DNA from: Dehalococcoidia bacterium
GTDB taxonomy: Bacteria > Chloroflexota > Dehalococcoidia > UBA2979
NCBI GenBank assembly: GCA_009379925.1
Contig: WHSU01000002.1
Span: forward strand, 62,001 to 126,000
Direction of reading: 5' to 3'
Length of the DNA stretch: 64,000 nucleotides
Part shown: piece by piece, positions 17,605 to 26,917 of the stretch
Layout: every line of letters starts with the position of its first letter
Numbering within the stretch: position 1 is the first letter of the stretch
The notes under the pieces: model-generated
Database searches by the model: none
What the model saw: the letters and a program-made list of their open reading frames with translations, nothing else
Told to the model about the DNA's origin: nothing
Translations under genes and position numbers: made by a program

Positions 17605-18467
17605 CTACGCGGGCGTCCACTGTCCGCACCCGGACGAGCGGAAGCCTATGTCCGTGGCGGCAATGGTCACGACCTGGGGGCCGGAGCCGAACGAGTTCGT
17701 GACGATCTCACCGAAGTCGCCGCTGAGTCCCGACAGGCGTTCCCAGTAGCAGCCTTCTCCGCCAGCTGCCTGCCACATGCCCGCGGCCACCTGAGGCCCG
17801 ACGAGGTAGGCGCCCTCGCCGAAGGTCGTGAGCGAGTCCAGGTCGTACTCCGCTCGCGCGACCCACTCGCCGCAGCCCGAGGTCTCGAACCCGGCGTCGC
17901 CGGCCTGGATCTCGACGATCTCCGGCCCCCGCCGCTGAACTCGTTGGAGATGACCTCGTCGAAGGACCCCCCAGAACCGGAGAGCCTGGCCCAGTAACAG
18001 CCGTCGCCGCCATCGGTCATGTAGACGCCCGAAGGCAGGTCGCTGCCAACCTGGTGAGTGCCGTCCCCCCAGCTCAGAGCGAGCGGCGGCGCCTGCGTCG
18101 GAGCTGGTGTCGCCGAGGGCATGGGGGCTGCTCCATCGCGGCAGACGAGTACGACAGGGGTGGCCGCGGGAATCTGCTCCCCGACCGCGCCGGTGAAGGC
18201 CGCATTGACGAAGGCGGGGGCACCGACGACGTGGCCCACGAGTGCGCCGCCGGCTGTGACCCATACGGAGTCGAGCCCGCAGCCCTCAGCCGCGGCCGCA
18301 GCGGAGAGTTCCCCGACCGATCCGCCCGCCCAGACAGCGAGACCGACCCCGCCGCTCGCTGGTACGTCACCGGCGAGTGGCTCCTGCGCGGCCGCCGCGA
18401 ACGGAATCAGTGTGGCCAGTGCGGAGACGGCAAGTCCAGCCAGGACAAGTTGAAGTGTTCGACGCAT
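17605..18467 (-). pseudogene. Secreted three-module protein, frameshifted at a G run
   Basis: Signal peptide (1-27, ending AAAAQ), then module A (about 40-112; SVWVTAGGALVGHVVGAPAF) also present in the protein at 50578-51876, a Pro/Thr linker, and two repeats of a domain common in actinobacterial lipoproteins: DLPSGVYMTDGGDGCYWARL with FETSGCGEW, and AAGGEGCYWERLSG with FRSSGCGQW. The frame breaks at about 17925-17930, in a run of five G on the coding strand, and resumes in another frame to the stop at 17605. Restoring one base or removing two makes the two repeats align. Sequence error, decay, or slippage-based switching are all possible. Extracellular; function unknown. Confidence 0.75.
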
Positions 18468-18615
18468 GGTGTGGGACCCCTATCTCCAGGTGTAACTCCG
18501 GGTGCCAGCCCGGCAGCGGAGAACGGTACCACCTCGATCGTTCGCGTGGCGCCAGAGATTCGTAGGAGGCCCTGATGGCGGTGGGCAATCATAGCGATCA
18601 ACTCGATCGATATGA

Positions 18616-19875
18616 TCAAGGCGACGACCGCGCCGCAGCCGAGCGCAGGCTCCTCGATGCCAGCGTCGCCAGGAGTGCCGCGAGGATCACGAGGGCGCCC
18701 GCTATTCCGAGCGCGGTCTGGACGCCGAAGGCCTCGCCGATGCCACCCAGCGTGAGCTGGCCGATCCAGCCGAAGCCGATGGCCCACACCCAGGCGCCGA
18801 GGACCCGGCCGCGCATCTCGTCCGGGACGTTGGCCTGTAGCAGCACCCACTGCAGCGCGTCGAAGAGCGCCGCCATGGCGCCGACGCCGGCCAGGATCGG
18901 CAGCGCGATGAGGAACACGTCGGTCGCACCCAGCAGCACGAGGAAGACGCCGAACGCGAACGACACGGCGAGCAGGAACCGACCGGGGTGCGACCCGCCG
19001 CCGGTGGTCGACAGGGCGACGGCGCCGAGGATGGCGCCCGCCCCGGCGGCGCCCGTGAGCAGCCCGAGGCCACCCGCGTCGACGTCCAGCACGTCCCGGG
19101 CAACGGCCGGCATCAGTGAGTTGTAGGAGAACGCTAGGACCTCGACCACGACAGCGAGCGTGAGGAGCACCCCGACCGCGGGGATGCGGCGCATCACCGC
19201 GAAGCCCTCGAAGACCTCGCCGAGCAGGGAGAGCGGCACCACGGTCCTCGCCCGGTCAACACGCAGCGTGGAGAGCACCCACGCCCCGGTGAGCAGTAGC
19301 AGCATGCTGAGCAGGAACACCGGCACCGGACCCGCCACCTCGATGATCAGGCCGCCGGTGAGCGAGCCGAGCATGGCCACGGACCGCATCCCCAGCGAGT
19401 AGACGCCCACCGCGTGGGGGGAGTCGACCGGGGGCACGATGTCCGTGATCAGCGCCTGCGTGGCGGGGATCTCGAAGGTCCGTGTCGCGCCACTGGCCGC
19501 CACCAGCAGCAGCACCAGCCACACCGCCTCGCCGGGCGCCGCGACGACGGCGGCGATGCCGGCCACGATCAGCGCACGGACCAGGATCGTCGCTCGCAAC
19601 AATCGAGGGCGCTCCAGGCGGTCGACCGCGGCGCCCGCGATCGGCCCCAGCACCATGGCCGGCGCGATCCCCACGGCGAACGAGAGGGCGGAGAGAAAGA
19701 CCGAGTCGGTGGCGTCCAGCACGAGCCATCCGATGGCCAGCCGCTCCATCCAGGTGCTGAACATCAGCAACAGGGCAGCGGACCAGAGACGCGGGTAGCC
19801 TGGATAGCCGAACGCGCGGAGAGCGCGCGGCGCCCGGCCGGCCCTGAGGGCGGCGACAGAGGCCGTCACGCGCAT
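18616..19875 (-). CDS. MFS transporter, MFS_3/enterobactin-exporter-like
   Basis: 419 residues, twelve membrane helices. The first motif A-like loop is GAAVDRLERPRLL between helices 2 and 3, and the second is PDEMRGRVLGAW between helices 8 and 9; FEIPATQALITDIVP is characteristic of the MFS_3 group. Probably an efflux pump; substrate unknown. The protein at 61532-62899 belongs to the same subgroup. ATG is preceded by GAGAGGAGG. The stretch 18468-18615 between this gene and the secreted protein gene holds no evident feature. Confidence 0.85.
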   Translation of the reverse strand: MRVTASVAALRAGRAPRALRAFGYPGYPRLWSAALLLMFSTWMERLAIGWLVLDATDSVFLSALSFAVGIAPAMVLGPIAGAAVDRLERPRLLRATILVRALIVAGIAAVVAAPGEAVWLVLLLVAASGATRTFEIPATQALITDIVPPVDSPHAVGVYSLGMRSVAMLGSLTGGLIIEVAGPVPVFLLSMLLLLTGAWVLSTLRVDRARTVVPLSLLGEVFEGFAVMRRIPAVGVLLTLAVVVEVLAFSYNSLMPAVARDVLDVDAGGLGLLTGAAGAGAILGAVALSTTGGGSHPGRFLLAVSFAFGVFLVLLGATDVFLIALPILAGVGAMAALFDALQWVLLQANVPDEMRGRVLGAWVWAIGFGWIGQLTLGGIGEAFGVQTALGIAGALVILAALLATLASRSLRSAAARSSP

Positions 19876-20100
19876 CGATCCTCCTCTCCGAGGACGAGCC
19901 TCGACGATAACGCCCGTTCGCCGTACTGGATGCCCTGGACCAGTTGTGCGGCCCCGCTACGTCTTCGTAGGGCTTCCGCGATGCTCGATACCCAACGCTA
20001 GGTGCGCGCCGAACACCCGCCGAGCGGCGCCCGTGCCTCATCGCGCATCGGTGGGGTGCGTGCGTGGCCGTCCGATGCGCCGGGAGGGCGAAGCGGCTGC

Positions 20101-20106
20101 TATAAA
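20101..20106 (+). promoter_or_regulatory. Candidate -10 box for the Anbu operon
   Basis: TATAAA, 25 bp before the GTG of the first operon gene, the most AT-rich spot in the gap 19876-20131. No good -35 hexamer at 16-18 bp. The rest of the gap shows no other feature. Confidence 0.35.
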
Positions 20107-20131
20107 TGATGCGGAAGGCGGGCGCCGACGG

Positions 20132-21622
20132 GTGAGCGACGAGTTGTTCGCGGGCTACGAACTCCTGTCCGGCCCGGACGAGATGTTCGAGGCGAACGGC
20201 TCGGTGCGGCCGGCCTACCGCACGCTGGGAGAGCGGCTGCGGCGCTGGGACACGCAGGAGTACCTCCTGCGCCAGTCGCGCGCCGACCTCGCGCTGCTGA
20301 ACGCGGGGATCACGTTCACGGTCTACTCGGACGACCGGGGCACCGAGCGCATTTTCCCCTTCTCACTGATCCCCCGCATCGTGACGGCCGGTGAATGGGC
20401 GCACATCGAGGCCGGCCTGTCGCAGCGGGTGCGGGCGCTCAATCTTTTCCTGCGCGATGTCTACAACGAGCAACGCTGCATCTCGGACGGCGTGGTCCCG
20501 GCCGATGTGGTGTTCGGCGCGCCCGACTACAACCTGCGCATGGTGGACTTCGCGCCGCCGCTCGGCGTGTACGCACACATCGCCGGGTGCGACCTGGTGC
20601 GGGACGGCTCTGGGCAGTTCGTGGTGCTGGAGGACAACCTCCGGACCCCCTCGGGTGTGTCGTACGTGCTGGAGAACCGCACGATCATGGTGCGCGTGGC
20701 GCCGGACCTGTTCCCGCGCCGCGGCGTGGCGCCGGTGAACGACTACCCCGGGCGCCTGCTCTCGATGCTGATCGATGTGCGGCCCGAACACGTCGACGCG
20801 GCCGAGGTGCGGGCCGTGGTGCTAACACCGGGCGCGTACAACTCGGCGTACTTCGAGCACGCGTTCCTAGCGCAGCAGATGGGGATCCCACTGGTCGAGG
20901 GCTCAGACCTGGTCGCGCACAACGAGACCGTCTACCTGCGGTCCACCTCGGGCCTCGAGCCGGTCCACGTTATCTACCGCCGCGTGGACGACGCCTTCCT
21001 GGACCCGCTGGCGTTCCGTCCGGACTCCGTGCTGGGCGTCGCCGGCCTGATGGACGCCTATCGAGCGGGCCGTGTGAGCATCGTGAACGCCGTCGGCGCC
21101 GGGGTGGCCGACGACAAGGTGGTGTACCGCTTCGTGCCGGAGATCATCCGTTACTTCCTGGACGAGGAGCCGCTGCTCCCGAACGTGCCGACTTACGCGG
21201 CGGTGCTGCCCGAGGAGCGTGGCCACATCCTGGAGCACCTGCGCGAACTCGTCGTGAAGCCCGCGAACGCCTCCGGGGGCTACGGGGTGGTGATCGGCCC
21301 TCAGGCGAGCGACGACGAGCTGGCGCGGCTCGGCGAGGCGATCGAGGCGGACCCGCGCAACTGGATCGCGCAGCCGCTGTTGGAGTTCTCCACAATCCCG
21401 ACGTTCCTGGACGACCACGTCGCGCCTCGACGGGCGGACCTGCGGCCGTACATCCTGACCGGGCGCTCCACGTGGGTGCTGCCGGGCGGTCTGACGCGCG
21501 TCGCCCTGCGCGAGGGATCGTACGTCGTGAACTCGTCGCAGGGCGGCGGTAGCAAAGACACGTGGGTGCTGACGGACGATGGCGAGGACGGAGGGGTGCG
21601 CGATGCTCAGCCGGGTCGCTGA
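20132..21622 (+). CDS. Circularly permuted ATP-grasp protein (COG2308), Anbu operon
   Basis: 496 residues, DUF404/DUF407 architecture. Conserved stretches: RGTERIFPFSLIPRI, ALNLFLRDVYNEQ, CDLVRDGSGQFVVLEDN, SGVSYVLENR, and the C-terminal LVVKPANASGGYGVVIGP, which supplies the ATP-grasp nucleotide loop. Members of this family are thought to ligate amino groups to carboxylates of peptides; the substrate is unknown. GTG 20132 begins the conserved region (ELFAGYELL); no in-frame ATG is close. The alpha-E gene starts 20 bp before this stop, so translation is coupled. First gene of a four-gene Anbu operon. Confidence 0.9.
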   Translation: MSDELFAGYELLSGPDEMFEANGSVRPAYRTLGERLRRWDTQEYLLRQSRADLALLNAGITFTVYSDDRGTERIFPFSLIPRIVTAGEWAHIEAGLSQRVRALNLFLRDVYNEQRCISDGVVPADVVFGAPDYNLRMVDFAPPLGVYAHIAGCDLVRDGSGQFVVLEDNLRTPSGVSYVLENRTIMVRVAPDLFPRRGVAPVNDYPGRLLSMLIDVRPEHVDAAEVRAVVLTPGAYNSAYFEHAFLAQQMGIPLVEGSDLVAHNETVYLRSTSGLEPVHVIYRRVDDAFLDPLAFRPDSVLGVAGLMDAYRAGRVSIVNAVGAGVADDKVVYRFVPEIIRYFLDEEPLLPNVPTYAAVLPEERGHILEHLRELVVKPANASGGYGVVIGPQASDDELARLGEAIEADPRNWIAQPLLEFSTIPTFLDDHVAPRRADLRPYILTGRSTWVLPGGLTRVALREGSYVVNSSQGGGSKDTWVLTDDGEDGGVRDAQPGR

Positions 21623-22580
21623 GAACCTCTACTGGCTCGGCCGCTACCTGGAGCGCGCCGAGAACATGGCGCGGATGGCGCACGTGGAGTACCTGACGTC
21701 CGTCGAAGGCGGCGGCGGGCCGGAGCAGTCCGGTTCCACGTGGGACGCGCTGATCGCCGCCAGCGGCGCCCGGCAGGCATACTTCACGGCCCGCGAGGCG
21801 GAGCCGGAGCGCGCGCCGGCGGACTTCCTGGTCCTCGGATGGGACAACCCGAACTCGATCCGCTCGACGCTGGCGCAGGCACGGAACGTGGCGCGCACCG
21901 TGCGCGGCCACGTCTCCCGAGAGGTGTGGGAGGAGCTGAACCAGCTGCACCTCTACCTGTCGCGGCGGGAGACGCTGGTTGAGTCGGACTTGTTCGACCT
22001 CTGTGGCGAGATCAAGCGTCGCATCGAGACGGTGTTCGGGCTCTACGACAACACGGTGCTCTTCGACGAAGGTCGGGACTGGTTCCGCTGCGGGCTCTAC
22101 CTGGAGCGCGCGGACATGACCACTCGCGTGCTGGACACCAAGTATCACCTCCTGCTCCCGGAAGCCTCCGAGGTAGGCGGGCCGCTGGACCGCTTCCAAT
22201 GGACCGCGATCCTGAAGTCCGTGAGTGCGTGGGAGGCCTTCCGCAAGACCGACATCGCGGAGATCAGCGGGCGCCGGGTCGCCGGCATGCTGCTGTTCCG
22301 TCCGGACTTCCCTCGGAGCATCCTCTTCTGCACGCGCGCCCTGCTACGCCACTACCGGAACGCGACGGTGGACACGCCGCGCGCGCAGTGCGTGCACGCC
22401 GAGCGGGAGATCGTGCTGCTGGAGATGGACCTGGCGGCGCTCACGGTGGAAGAGGTGATCGCGGGCGGACTGCACGAGTTCCTGGACGGCCTGCAGACCC
22501 GCTTCGGCGCAATCGACCATGCGACGACGGAGCACATCTTTCGCGCCCTGCCCGACGGGGCGAGTGCGGTGCCGGCCTAG
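21603..22580 (+). CDS. Alpha-E domain protein (COG2307)
   Basis: 325 residues, mostly alpha-helical. It opens with the family signature MLSRVAENLYWLGRYLERAE, and also has DNPNSIRSTLAQARNVARTVRG and HLYLSRRETL. Alpha-E proteins accompany cp-ATP-grasp and transglutaminase proteins in peptide-modifying or peptide-degrading gene sets; no enzymatic role is proven. I chose ATG 21603, which has GGAGGGG upstream and starts at the conserved residue, over ATG 21579. The TAG stop shares its G with the GTG of the next gene. Confidence 0.9.
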   Translation: MLSRVAENLYWLGRYLERAENMARMAHVEYLTSVEGGGGPEQSGSTWDALIAASGARQAYFTAREAEPERAPADFLVLGWDNPNSIRSTLAQARNVARTVRGHVSREVWEELNQLHLYLSRRETLVESDLFDLCGEIKRRIETVFGLYDNTVLFDEGRDWFRCGLYLERADMTTRVLDTKYHLLLPEASEVGGPLDRFQWTAILKSVSAWEAFRKTDIAEISGRRVAGMLLFRPDFPRSILFCTRALLRHYRNATVDTPRAQCVHAEREIVLLEMDLAALTVEEVIAGGLHEFLDGLQTRFGAIDHATTEHIFRALPDGASAVPA

Positions 22581-23389
22581 TGCGCGTCGAGGTGCAGTGG
22601 CACAGCGTCTACCGCTACGACCAGCCCGTGCGCATTCTGCACACGGAGTTGCGGGTGATGCCCTGGTCACGAGACGGCCAGCAGGTAGACGGGGACCTGA
22701 CCGTGGAGCCGAGCGCGCCGATGACGACGCGGTCGGACGTCTTTGGCAATACCGTGCACCGCTTCGACCTGCTGGGGCCGGTGGAGCGCCAGACGCTCTC
22801 GCTGCGGGCCACTGTCCAGACGGCGTCGGGCATCACCCCGGCGCCGGTGCTGCGGCCGCTGCACCGCCACCTCGCACTGCAGCCCACACGTCGGGCGCCG
22901 TTCGCGCCGGAGGTGGCGGCGTTTGCCGGAGACGCCGGCGGCGCGCCGGGCGCCGTGGCGTCCGTCGAGCGGCTGCTCCCGATCTTCCGGGACCGCCTCG
23001 AGTTCCAGGCCGGGCACAGCACCGTGGAGGACAGCGCGCTGGACCTGCTGGCGAGCGGAAAGGGTGTGTGTCAGGACTTTGCGCACCTGGCGCTGGCGGC
23101 GCTGCTCATGCGGGGCGTCCCCGCCCTGTACGTGAGCGGCTACCTGGCCCCGCACGAGGGCGAGACGGTCGCCGATGCCAGCCACGCCTGGGTGAGGGTG
23201 TACGAGGGCGGCGCCTGGCACGGATTCGACCTGGCGAACCATTGCCCCCAGGATGAGCGCTATGTCGTCACCGGCGTCGGCCGCGACTACGATGACGTGG
23301 CGCCGCTGCGCGGCTCCTACCGAGGGGCCGCCGAAGAGACGTGGGGTGCGGTGGTGCGGGTGCAGTCGCAGACCTCGGCGTCCCAGTGA
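22580..23389 (+). CDS. Transglutaminase-like cysteine peptidase (COG1305)
   Basis: 269 residues. N-terminal beta domain (VEVQWHSVYRYDQPVRIL) and C-terminal transglutaminase core with catalytic Cys in GKGVCQDFAHLAL, His in DASHAWVRVY and Asp in GFDLANH. No signal peptide, so it is cytoplasmic. It probably hydrolyses or transfers amide bonds in the substrate handled by the cp-ATP-grasp enzyme. The GTG overlaps the alpha-E stop by one base; the Anbu gene begins 34 bp after its stop. Confidence 0.9.
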   Translation: MRVEVQWHSVYRYDQPVRILHTELRVMPWSRDGQQVDGDLTVEPSAPMTTRSDVFGNTVHRFDLLGPVERQTLSLRATVQTASGITPAPVLRPLHRHLALQPTRRAPFAPEVAAFAGDAGGAPGAVASVERLLPIFRDRLEFQAGHSTVEDSALDLLASGKGVCQDFAHLALAALLMRGVPALYVSGYLAPHEGETVADASHAWVRVYEGGAWHGFDLANHCPQDERYVVTGVGRDYDDVAPLRGSYRGAAEETWGAVVRVQSQTSASQ

Positions 23390-23423
23390 GGGCGCGCCTG
23401 CACGTCAGCGCGAAGGACCGCAC

Positions 23424-24212
23424 GTGACGTTCTGCATCGGCATGAAGGCGGAGTCGGGCTTGCTCGCCATCGCCGACACGCGCATCACCAGCGGCTCGGA
23501 GGCCTCCGTCGCGAAGAAGATCACCGTCCACCAGTCGGACGGCTTCGCGATGTTCATCCTCACCAGCGGTCTGCGCTCGTTGCGCGACAAGGCGATCACC
23601 TACTTCGAGGAGCGGCTGCGCGACGACAAGCGCGACCTGGACCGCCTGTACAAGGCGGCGAACGCGCTGTCGGAGGAGATCCGGCGCGTCCGCACGGAGG
23701 ACCAGCGCTGGCTGGCGGAGAGCGGCCTGAACTTCGACCTCTACTGCATCCTGGGCGGACAGCTGCGCAACGATGACGTCCACCACCTATTCCTGCTATA
23801 CCCCGAGGGCAACTGGATCGAGGTCGGCGTGGCGACGCCGTACGTCATCATCGGAGAGACGCGGTACGGCAAGCCGCTGCTCGACCGCGTCTGGCGCAAC
23901 GACCAGCCCCTGGAGCACGCGCTCCGGGACGGCCTGCTCTCCTTCGATGCGACCCGCACCAGCTCGACGGACGTGGACCCTCCGGTGGACGTGGTCCTCT
24001 ACACCCGAGACAGCTACGTGATGCACGAGCGCCGCTTCGACGCGGAGGACCTGGCGCCGCTGGCCGCGCAATGGAACGCCTCGATCGCGCAGGCGGTGGA
24101 GGTGGCGCTTCCCACCGTGCGCCCGCTCTTCGAGCGGTTGCAACAGGCCCCGGCCGAGGTCGTCCCGCTGAATGGCGAGACGGCCGAGGCCAGGCCAATC
24201 AAGCCCGGTTAG
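23424..24212 (+). CDS. Anbu proteasome-type peptidase (COG3484)
   Basis: 262 residues, Ntn-hydrolase fold. After removal of the initiator Met the chain begins with Thr1 (TFCIGMK), Asp17 falls in IADTR and a lysine pair lies at 30-31, matching the proteasome/HslV catalytic set. YCILGGQLR and WIEVGVATPYVIIGE are typical of Anbu, the ancestral beta subunit, which assembles into an open helical or ring complex. Start: GTG 23424 with AAGGA upstream; starting further upstream would bury the Thr and is unlikely. Last gene of the cp-ATP-grasp/alpha-E/transglutaminase operon, a known association whose physiological substrate is not settled. Confidence 0.92.
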   Translation: MTFCIGMKAESGLLAIADTRITSGSEASVAKKITVHQSDGFAMFILTSGLRSLRDKAITYFEERLRDDKRDLDRLYKAANALSEEIRRVRTEDQRWLAESGLNFDLYCILGGQLRNDDVHHLFLLYPEGNWIEVGVATPYVIIGETRYGKPLLDRVWRNDQPLEHALRDGLLSFDATRTSSTDVDPPVDVVLYTRDSYVMHERRFDAEDLAPLAAQWNASIAQAVEVALPTVRPLFERLQQAPAEVVPLNGETAEARPIKPG

Positions 24213-24242
24213 CCGGCCGACGTTGGACAGCCCGCTCAGCTC

Positions 24243-25550
24243 GTGACCCGCACGATGCAGGCGGCACGCAAGGAATGTGTGGCACACCTGTTGACGACGG
24301 ACCCCGAGCACCTCACCACGCCCGACCGGGACATCAGTCACCGGGCATCGTGGATCCTGGCAGCGGTGATCGTCGCAATGGGAATACCGGCACTCCTGAT
24401 GCACGTCGTGCACCTGGACCTCCCGGTCGTCGTGACGACGTTCATCTTCGGCGTTGGCATCCTGTCCGCCGCGTTCTTGCTGGGCGGCGCTTCCGAGGCG
24501 GCCCAGCACGACCTCCCGGCCTCCCTGAGCCTGGCGGTGCTGGCGTTCGTCGCCGTCCTGCCGGAGTACGCGGTCGACCTGCTCTTCGCCTGGCGCGCGG
24601 GCACGGACCCGTCGCAGGCGCAGTTCGCCGTGGCGAACATGACCGGCGGCAACCGCCTCCTGATCGGAGTGGGCTGGGCGGCGGTGCTGGTCGCCTTCTA
24701 CTTCATGAAGGGCGGCAGGGTGGTGTCCCTGCCCAACTCGATCAGCGTGGAGGTGGGCGTCCTGCTCCTCGCGACCGCGTGGTCGTTCTCGATCCCGATC
24801 AAGGGCAGCATCAGCCTCCTCGACACCGTCGTCCTGTTCTCGCTCTTCGCGTTCTACCTGTTCCGCATCTCACGCCACCCGCGCGCCGAGCCGGAGCCCG
24901 GCGGGCCCTCGGCGATGGTGTCGGAGCTACCGAAGAACAAGCGGCGGCTCGTCGTCGGCGCGATGTTCGCGTACGCCGGCCTCGTGATCCTGGCGTCCGC
25001 CGAGGAGTTCGCGGACGGCCTGATCCACACGGGCACCGACCTGGGGCTAGACGAGTTCCTGCTGGTGCAGTGGATTGCTCCGCTCGCCTCGGAGAGCCCG
25101 GAGTTCTTGGCGGCGATCTACCTGGTGTGGCGCAACAACGCCAGCGCCGGCCTGACGGCGCTGATCTCGTCGAAGGTGAACCAGTGGACGCTGCTCATCG
25201 GCTCGCTGGCCGTGGCCTACTCGATCTCGGGCACCACGTGGAGCGGCCTGCCGATGGACTCCCGGCAGCAGGAGGAGGTGCTGCTGACGGCGGCGCAGTC
25301 GCTGTTCGCCGTGATGCTCATCGTGGACAAGCGGCTCTCGTGGAGCGCCGCGGTCCCGTTGTTCGGCCTCTTCATCGTGCAGTTCTTCTTGACCGGCGAA
25401 ACCGTACGGCTCTGGCTGTCAGGACTCTACCTGGTGCTGGCGGTGGCGCTGTTCCTTCGCCACTACCGTGGCGTACGGACCGTGCTCTGGGAGACCCTGA
25501 CCGGCCGGGATGCGTCCGCCCGAGCGGAACCCGTGGCAACGAGACGGTAG
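24243..25550 (+). CDS. Ca2+:cation antiporter (CaCA superfamily) membrane protein
   Basis: 435 residues with about eleven membrane helices and two inverted alpha-repeats. The first has LPEYAVDLLFAW and ANMTGGNRLLIGVGW, the second has APLASESPEFLAAIYLVWRN and SSKVNQWTLLIGS. The Glu and Asn/Ser residues correspond to the ion-binding sites of Na+/Ca2+ exchangers. The N-terminus is about 35 residues longer than usual; GTG 24243 was chosen, but ATG 24255 is possible. It starts 30 bp after the Anbu stop and may be co-transcribed, with no obvious functional link. Confidence 0.85.
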   Translation: MTRTMQAARKECVAHLLTTDPEHLTTPDRDISHRASWILAAVIVAMGIPALLMHVVHLDLPVVVTTFIFGVGILSAAFLLGGASEAAQHDLPASLSLAVLAFVAVLPEYAVDLLFAWRAGTDPSQAQFAVANMTGGNRLLIGVGWAAVLVAFYFMKGGRVVSLPNSISVEVGVLLLATAWSFSIPIKGSISLLDTVVLFSLFAFYLFRISRHPRAEPEPGGPSAMVSELPKNKRRLVVGAMFAYAGLVILASAEEFADGLIHTGTDLGLDEFLLVQWIAPLASESPEFLAAIYLVWRNNASAGLTALISSKVNQWTLLIGSLAVAYSISGTTWSGLPMDSRQQEEVLLTAAQSLFAVMLIVDKRLSWSAAVPLFGLFIVQFFLTGETVRLWLSGLYLVLAVALFLRHYRGVRTVLWETLTGRDASARAEPVATRR

Positions 25551-25560
25551 CGATCGGGCG

Positions 25561-26127
25561 TCAGCCGCTGTAGCCCCAGCCGGTGAAGACGGTGGTCAGC
25601 GGGTCGCCGCTGCCCACCACTTCGCCGTCGAGCACCCGACCGAGGACCAGCGTGTGGTCGCCGGCGTCCACGAACTGCTCCGCCTCACACTGGAGGTGCG
25701 CCAGTGCGTCGTCGAGGAGCGGGCAGCCGCGGCCGTCCAGCGTGTAGTCGATGCCCTCGAGCTTGTCGTGGCGCTGTGTCGCGGCGCCCGCGCTGCGACC
25801 ACGCACCTTGGCGGCCTCGGCCGGCTGCACGAACCGCATCGCCAGGGCCATCCCGTTGTTCGCCTCGGCCAGCAGGTTCACGGTGAAGGCGCCATTCTCC
25901 CGGATGCTGCCGAGCGAGGTCGAGTCGCGCTCGAAGGCGACGGCGACCAGCCGAGGGCTGAACGACACCTGCGTCACCCAGTCCGCGATCATGCCGTTGG
26001 GCCGGCCACCCCGCGTGGAACCGATCACGTAAATGCCATACGGCATCTCGTGCATCGCCTCCTTGATGATGTCGTCCTTCGTGCGGGTCACCCGGTCCGG
26101 GTAGGCGTCCCTCGATCGCTGGGCCAT
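25561..26127 (-). CDS. Flavin reductase-like FMN-binding protein
   Basis: 188 residues. Flavin_Reduct split-barrel domain: MPYGIYVIGSTRGGRPNGMIADWVTQVSF, where the fold begins with the GIYVIG strand and Asn-Gly-Met, then SLGSIRENGAFTVNLL and a C-terminal DHTLVLGRVLDGE strand. It binds FMN and reduces it with NAD(P)H, or acts as a flavin-dependent oxidoreductase. The luciferase-like gene at 28474 is a possible consumer of reduced flavin. ATG is preceded by GGACGGAG. Convergent with the antiporter gene. Confidence 0.85.
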   Translation of the reverse strand: MAQRSRDAYPDRVTRTKDDIIKEAMHEMPYGIYVIGSTRGGRPNGMIADWVTQVSFSPRLVAVAFERDSTSLGSIRENGAFTVNLLAEANNGMALAMRFVQPAEAAKVRGRSAGAATQRHDKLEGIDYTLDGRGCPLLDDALAHLQCEAEQFVDAGDHTLVLGRVLDGEVVGSGDPLTTVFTGWGYSG

Positions 26128-26213
26128 CGATGCTCCGTCCGTTCGTCCGTCACTGCCACCTCACGATAGCGCGAGGAATGCGAACGGTCGGGCGCTTGAC
26201 GTGATTGGTGGCA

Positions 26214-26483
26214 TCAGCTGGAAAGGCCCGTAGCTCCGGCAAACCAAGGGACAGCTGAATCCCAGATCCAGATGATCAGCACCGTGTAGATCGGGACGTA
26301 CGCTGTCAGGATTGCCACAAGCACGACCGCAGCCAAGGCGGATGAAGCCCGTGATGCGACCCCACGCTTCCTTAGGCGTCCGCGGGTCAGCCGCATGGCG
26401 TGCCAACTAATCCAAAGACATGGCGCCCAAATCGCAAACGCCGTGAGCCCGAGGAGCAGGAATAGCACGTCCCCGAGGAGCAC
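26214..26483 (-). CDS. Small membrane protein, unknown
   Basis: 89 residues: a helix at 4-30 (VLFLLLGLTAFAIWAPCLWISW), a short basic loop (RLTRGRLRKRG), a helix at about 48-72 (ALAAVVLVAILTAYVPIYTVLIIW) and a short tail. The start is GTG. The GC content is visibly lower than in its neighbours, which may indicate recent acquisition. I recognise no family. It lies eight bases from the nitroreductase-family gene on the same strand. Confidence 0.5.
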   Translation of the reverse strand: MLLGDVLFLLLGLTAFAIWAPCLWISWHAMRLTRGRLRKRGVASRASSALAAVVLVAILTAYVPIYTVLIIWIWDSAVPWFAGATGLSS

Positions 26484-26491
26484 GATGGATG

Positions 26492-26917
26492 TCAGCGCTC
26501 GACGGCGAACAGCGGAATGATGCGCTCCGTCTTCGTCTGGTACTCGCCGTAGTTGGGGAACGCCTCTTCCGCCGCCGCCCAGAGGCGGGCGCGCTCATCC
26601 GGGTCCTCGACGAGCCGCGCGCGGCCGTCGAAGACCTCGGTGCCGTCGCGGATCGTGACCTCCGGGTTTGCCACGAGGTTGTAGTACCAGACGGGGTGCT
26701 TCGGCCGGCCGCCCAGGGACGCCACGAGGACATAGGTGCCGTCGTGCACCACCCGCATCAGCGGCGTCTTACGCATTGCGCCGGTCCGGCGGCCTCGATG
26801 CGTGATCAGCACCACGGACATGCCGCGCAACGTCATGCCCTCGGTGCCTCCCGAGGACTCGATCAGTTCGACCTGGTCCCGCACCCACTCGGTCGGACTA
26901 GGGATGTATTGGGATAT
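26492..26917 (-). CDS. Deazaflavin/F420-dependent nitroreductase-family (Ddn-like) protein
   Basis: 141 residues if started at 26917. Family motifs: PSPTEWVRDQVELIESSGGTE, MSVVLITHRGRRTGAMRKTPLMRV and GGRPKHPVWYYNLVANPEV, the Ddn split barrel that binds F420 or FMN. Homologues usually start M-x-x-YIPSP; here the codon at that place is ATA (CGC ATA TCC CAA), with AAGGAGG eleven bases upstream and no ATG, GTG or TTG nearby. The only ATG in frame is 27046, which would overlap the upstream VOC gene by 67 bp. An ATA start or an altered start codon are both possible. Confidence 0.75.
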   Translation of the reverse strand: MSQYIPSPTEWVRDQVELIESSGGTEGMTLRGMSVVLITHRGRRTGAMRKTPLMRVVHDGTYVLVASLGGRPKHPVWYYNLVANPEVTIRDGTEVFDGRARLVEDPDERARLWAAAEEAFPNYGEYQTKTERIIPLFAVER

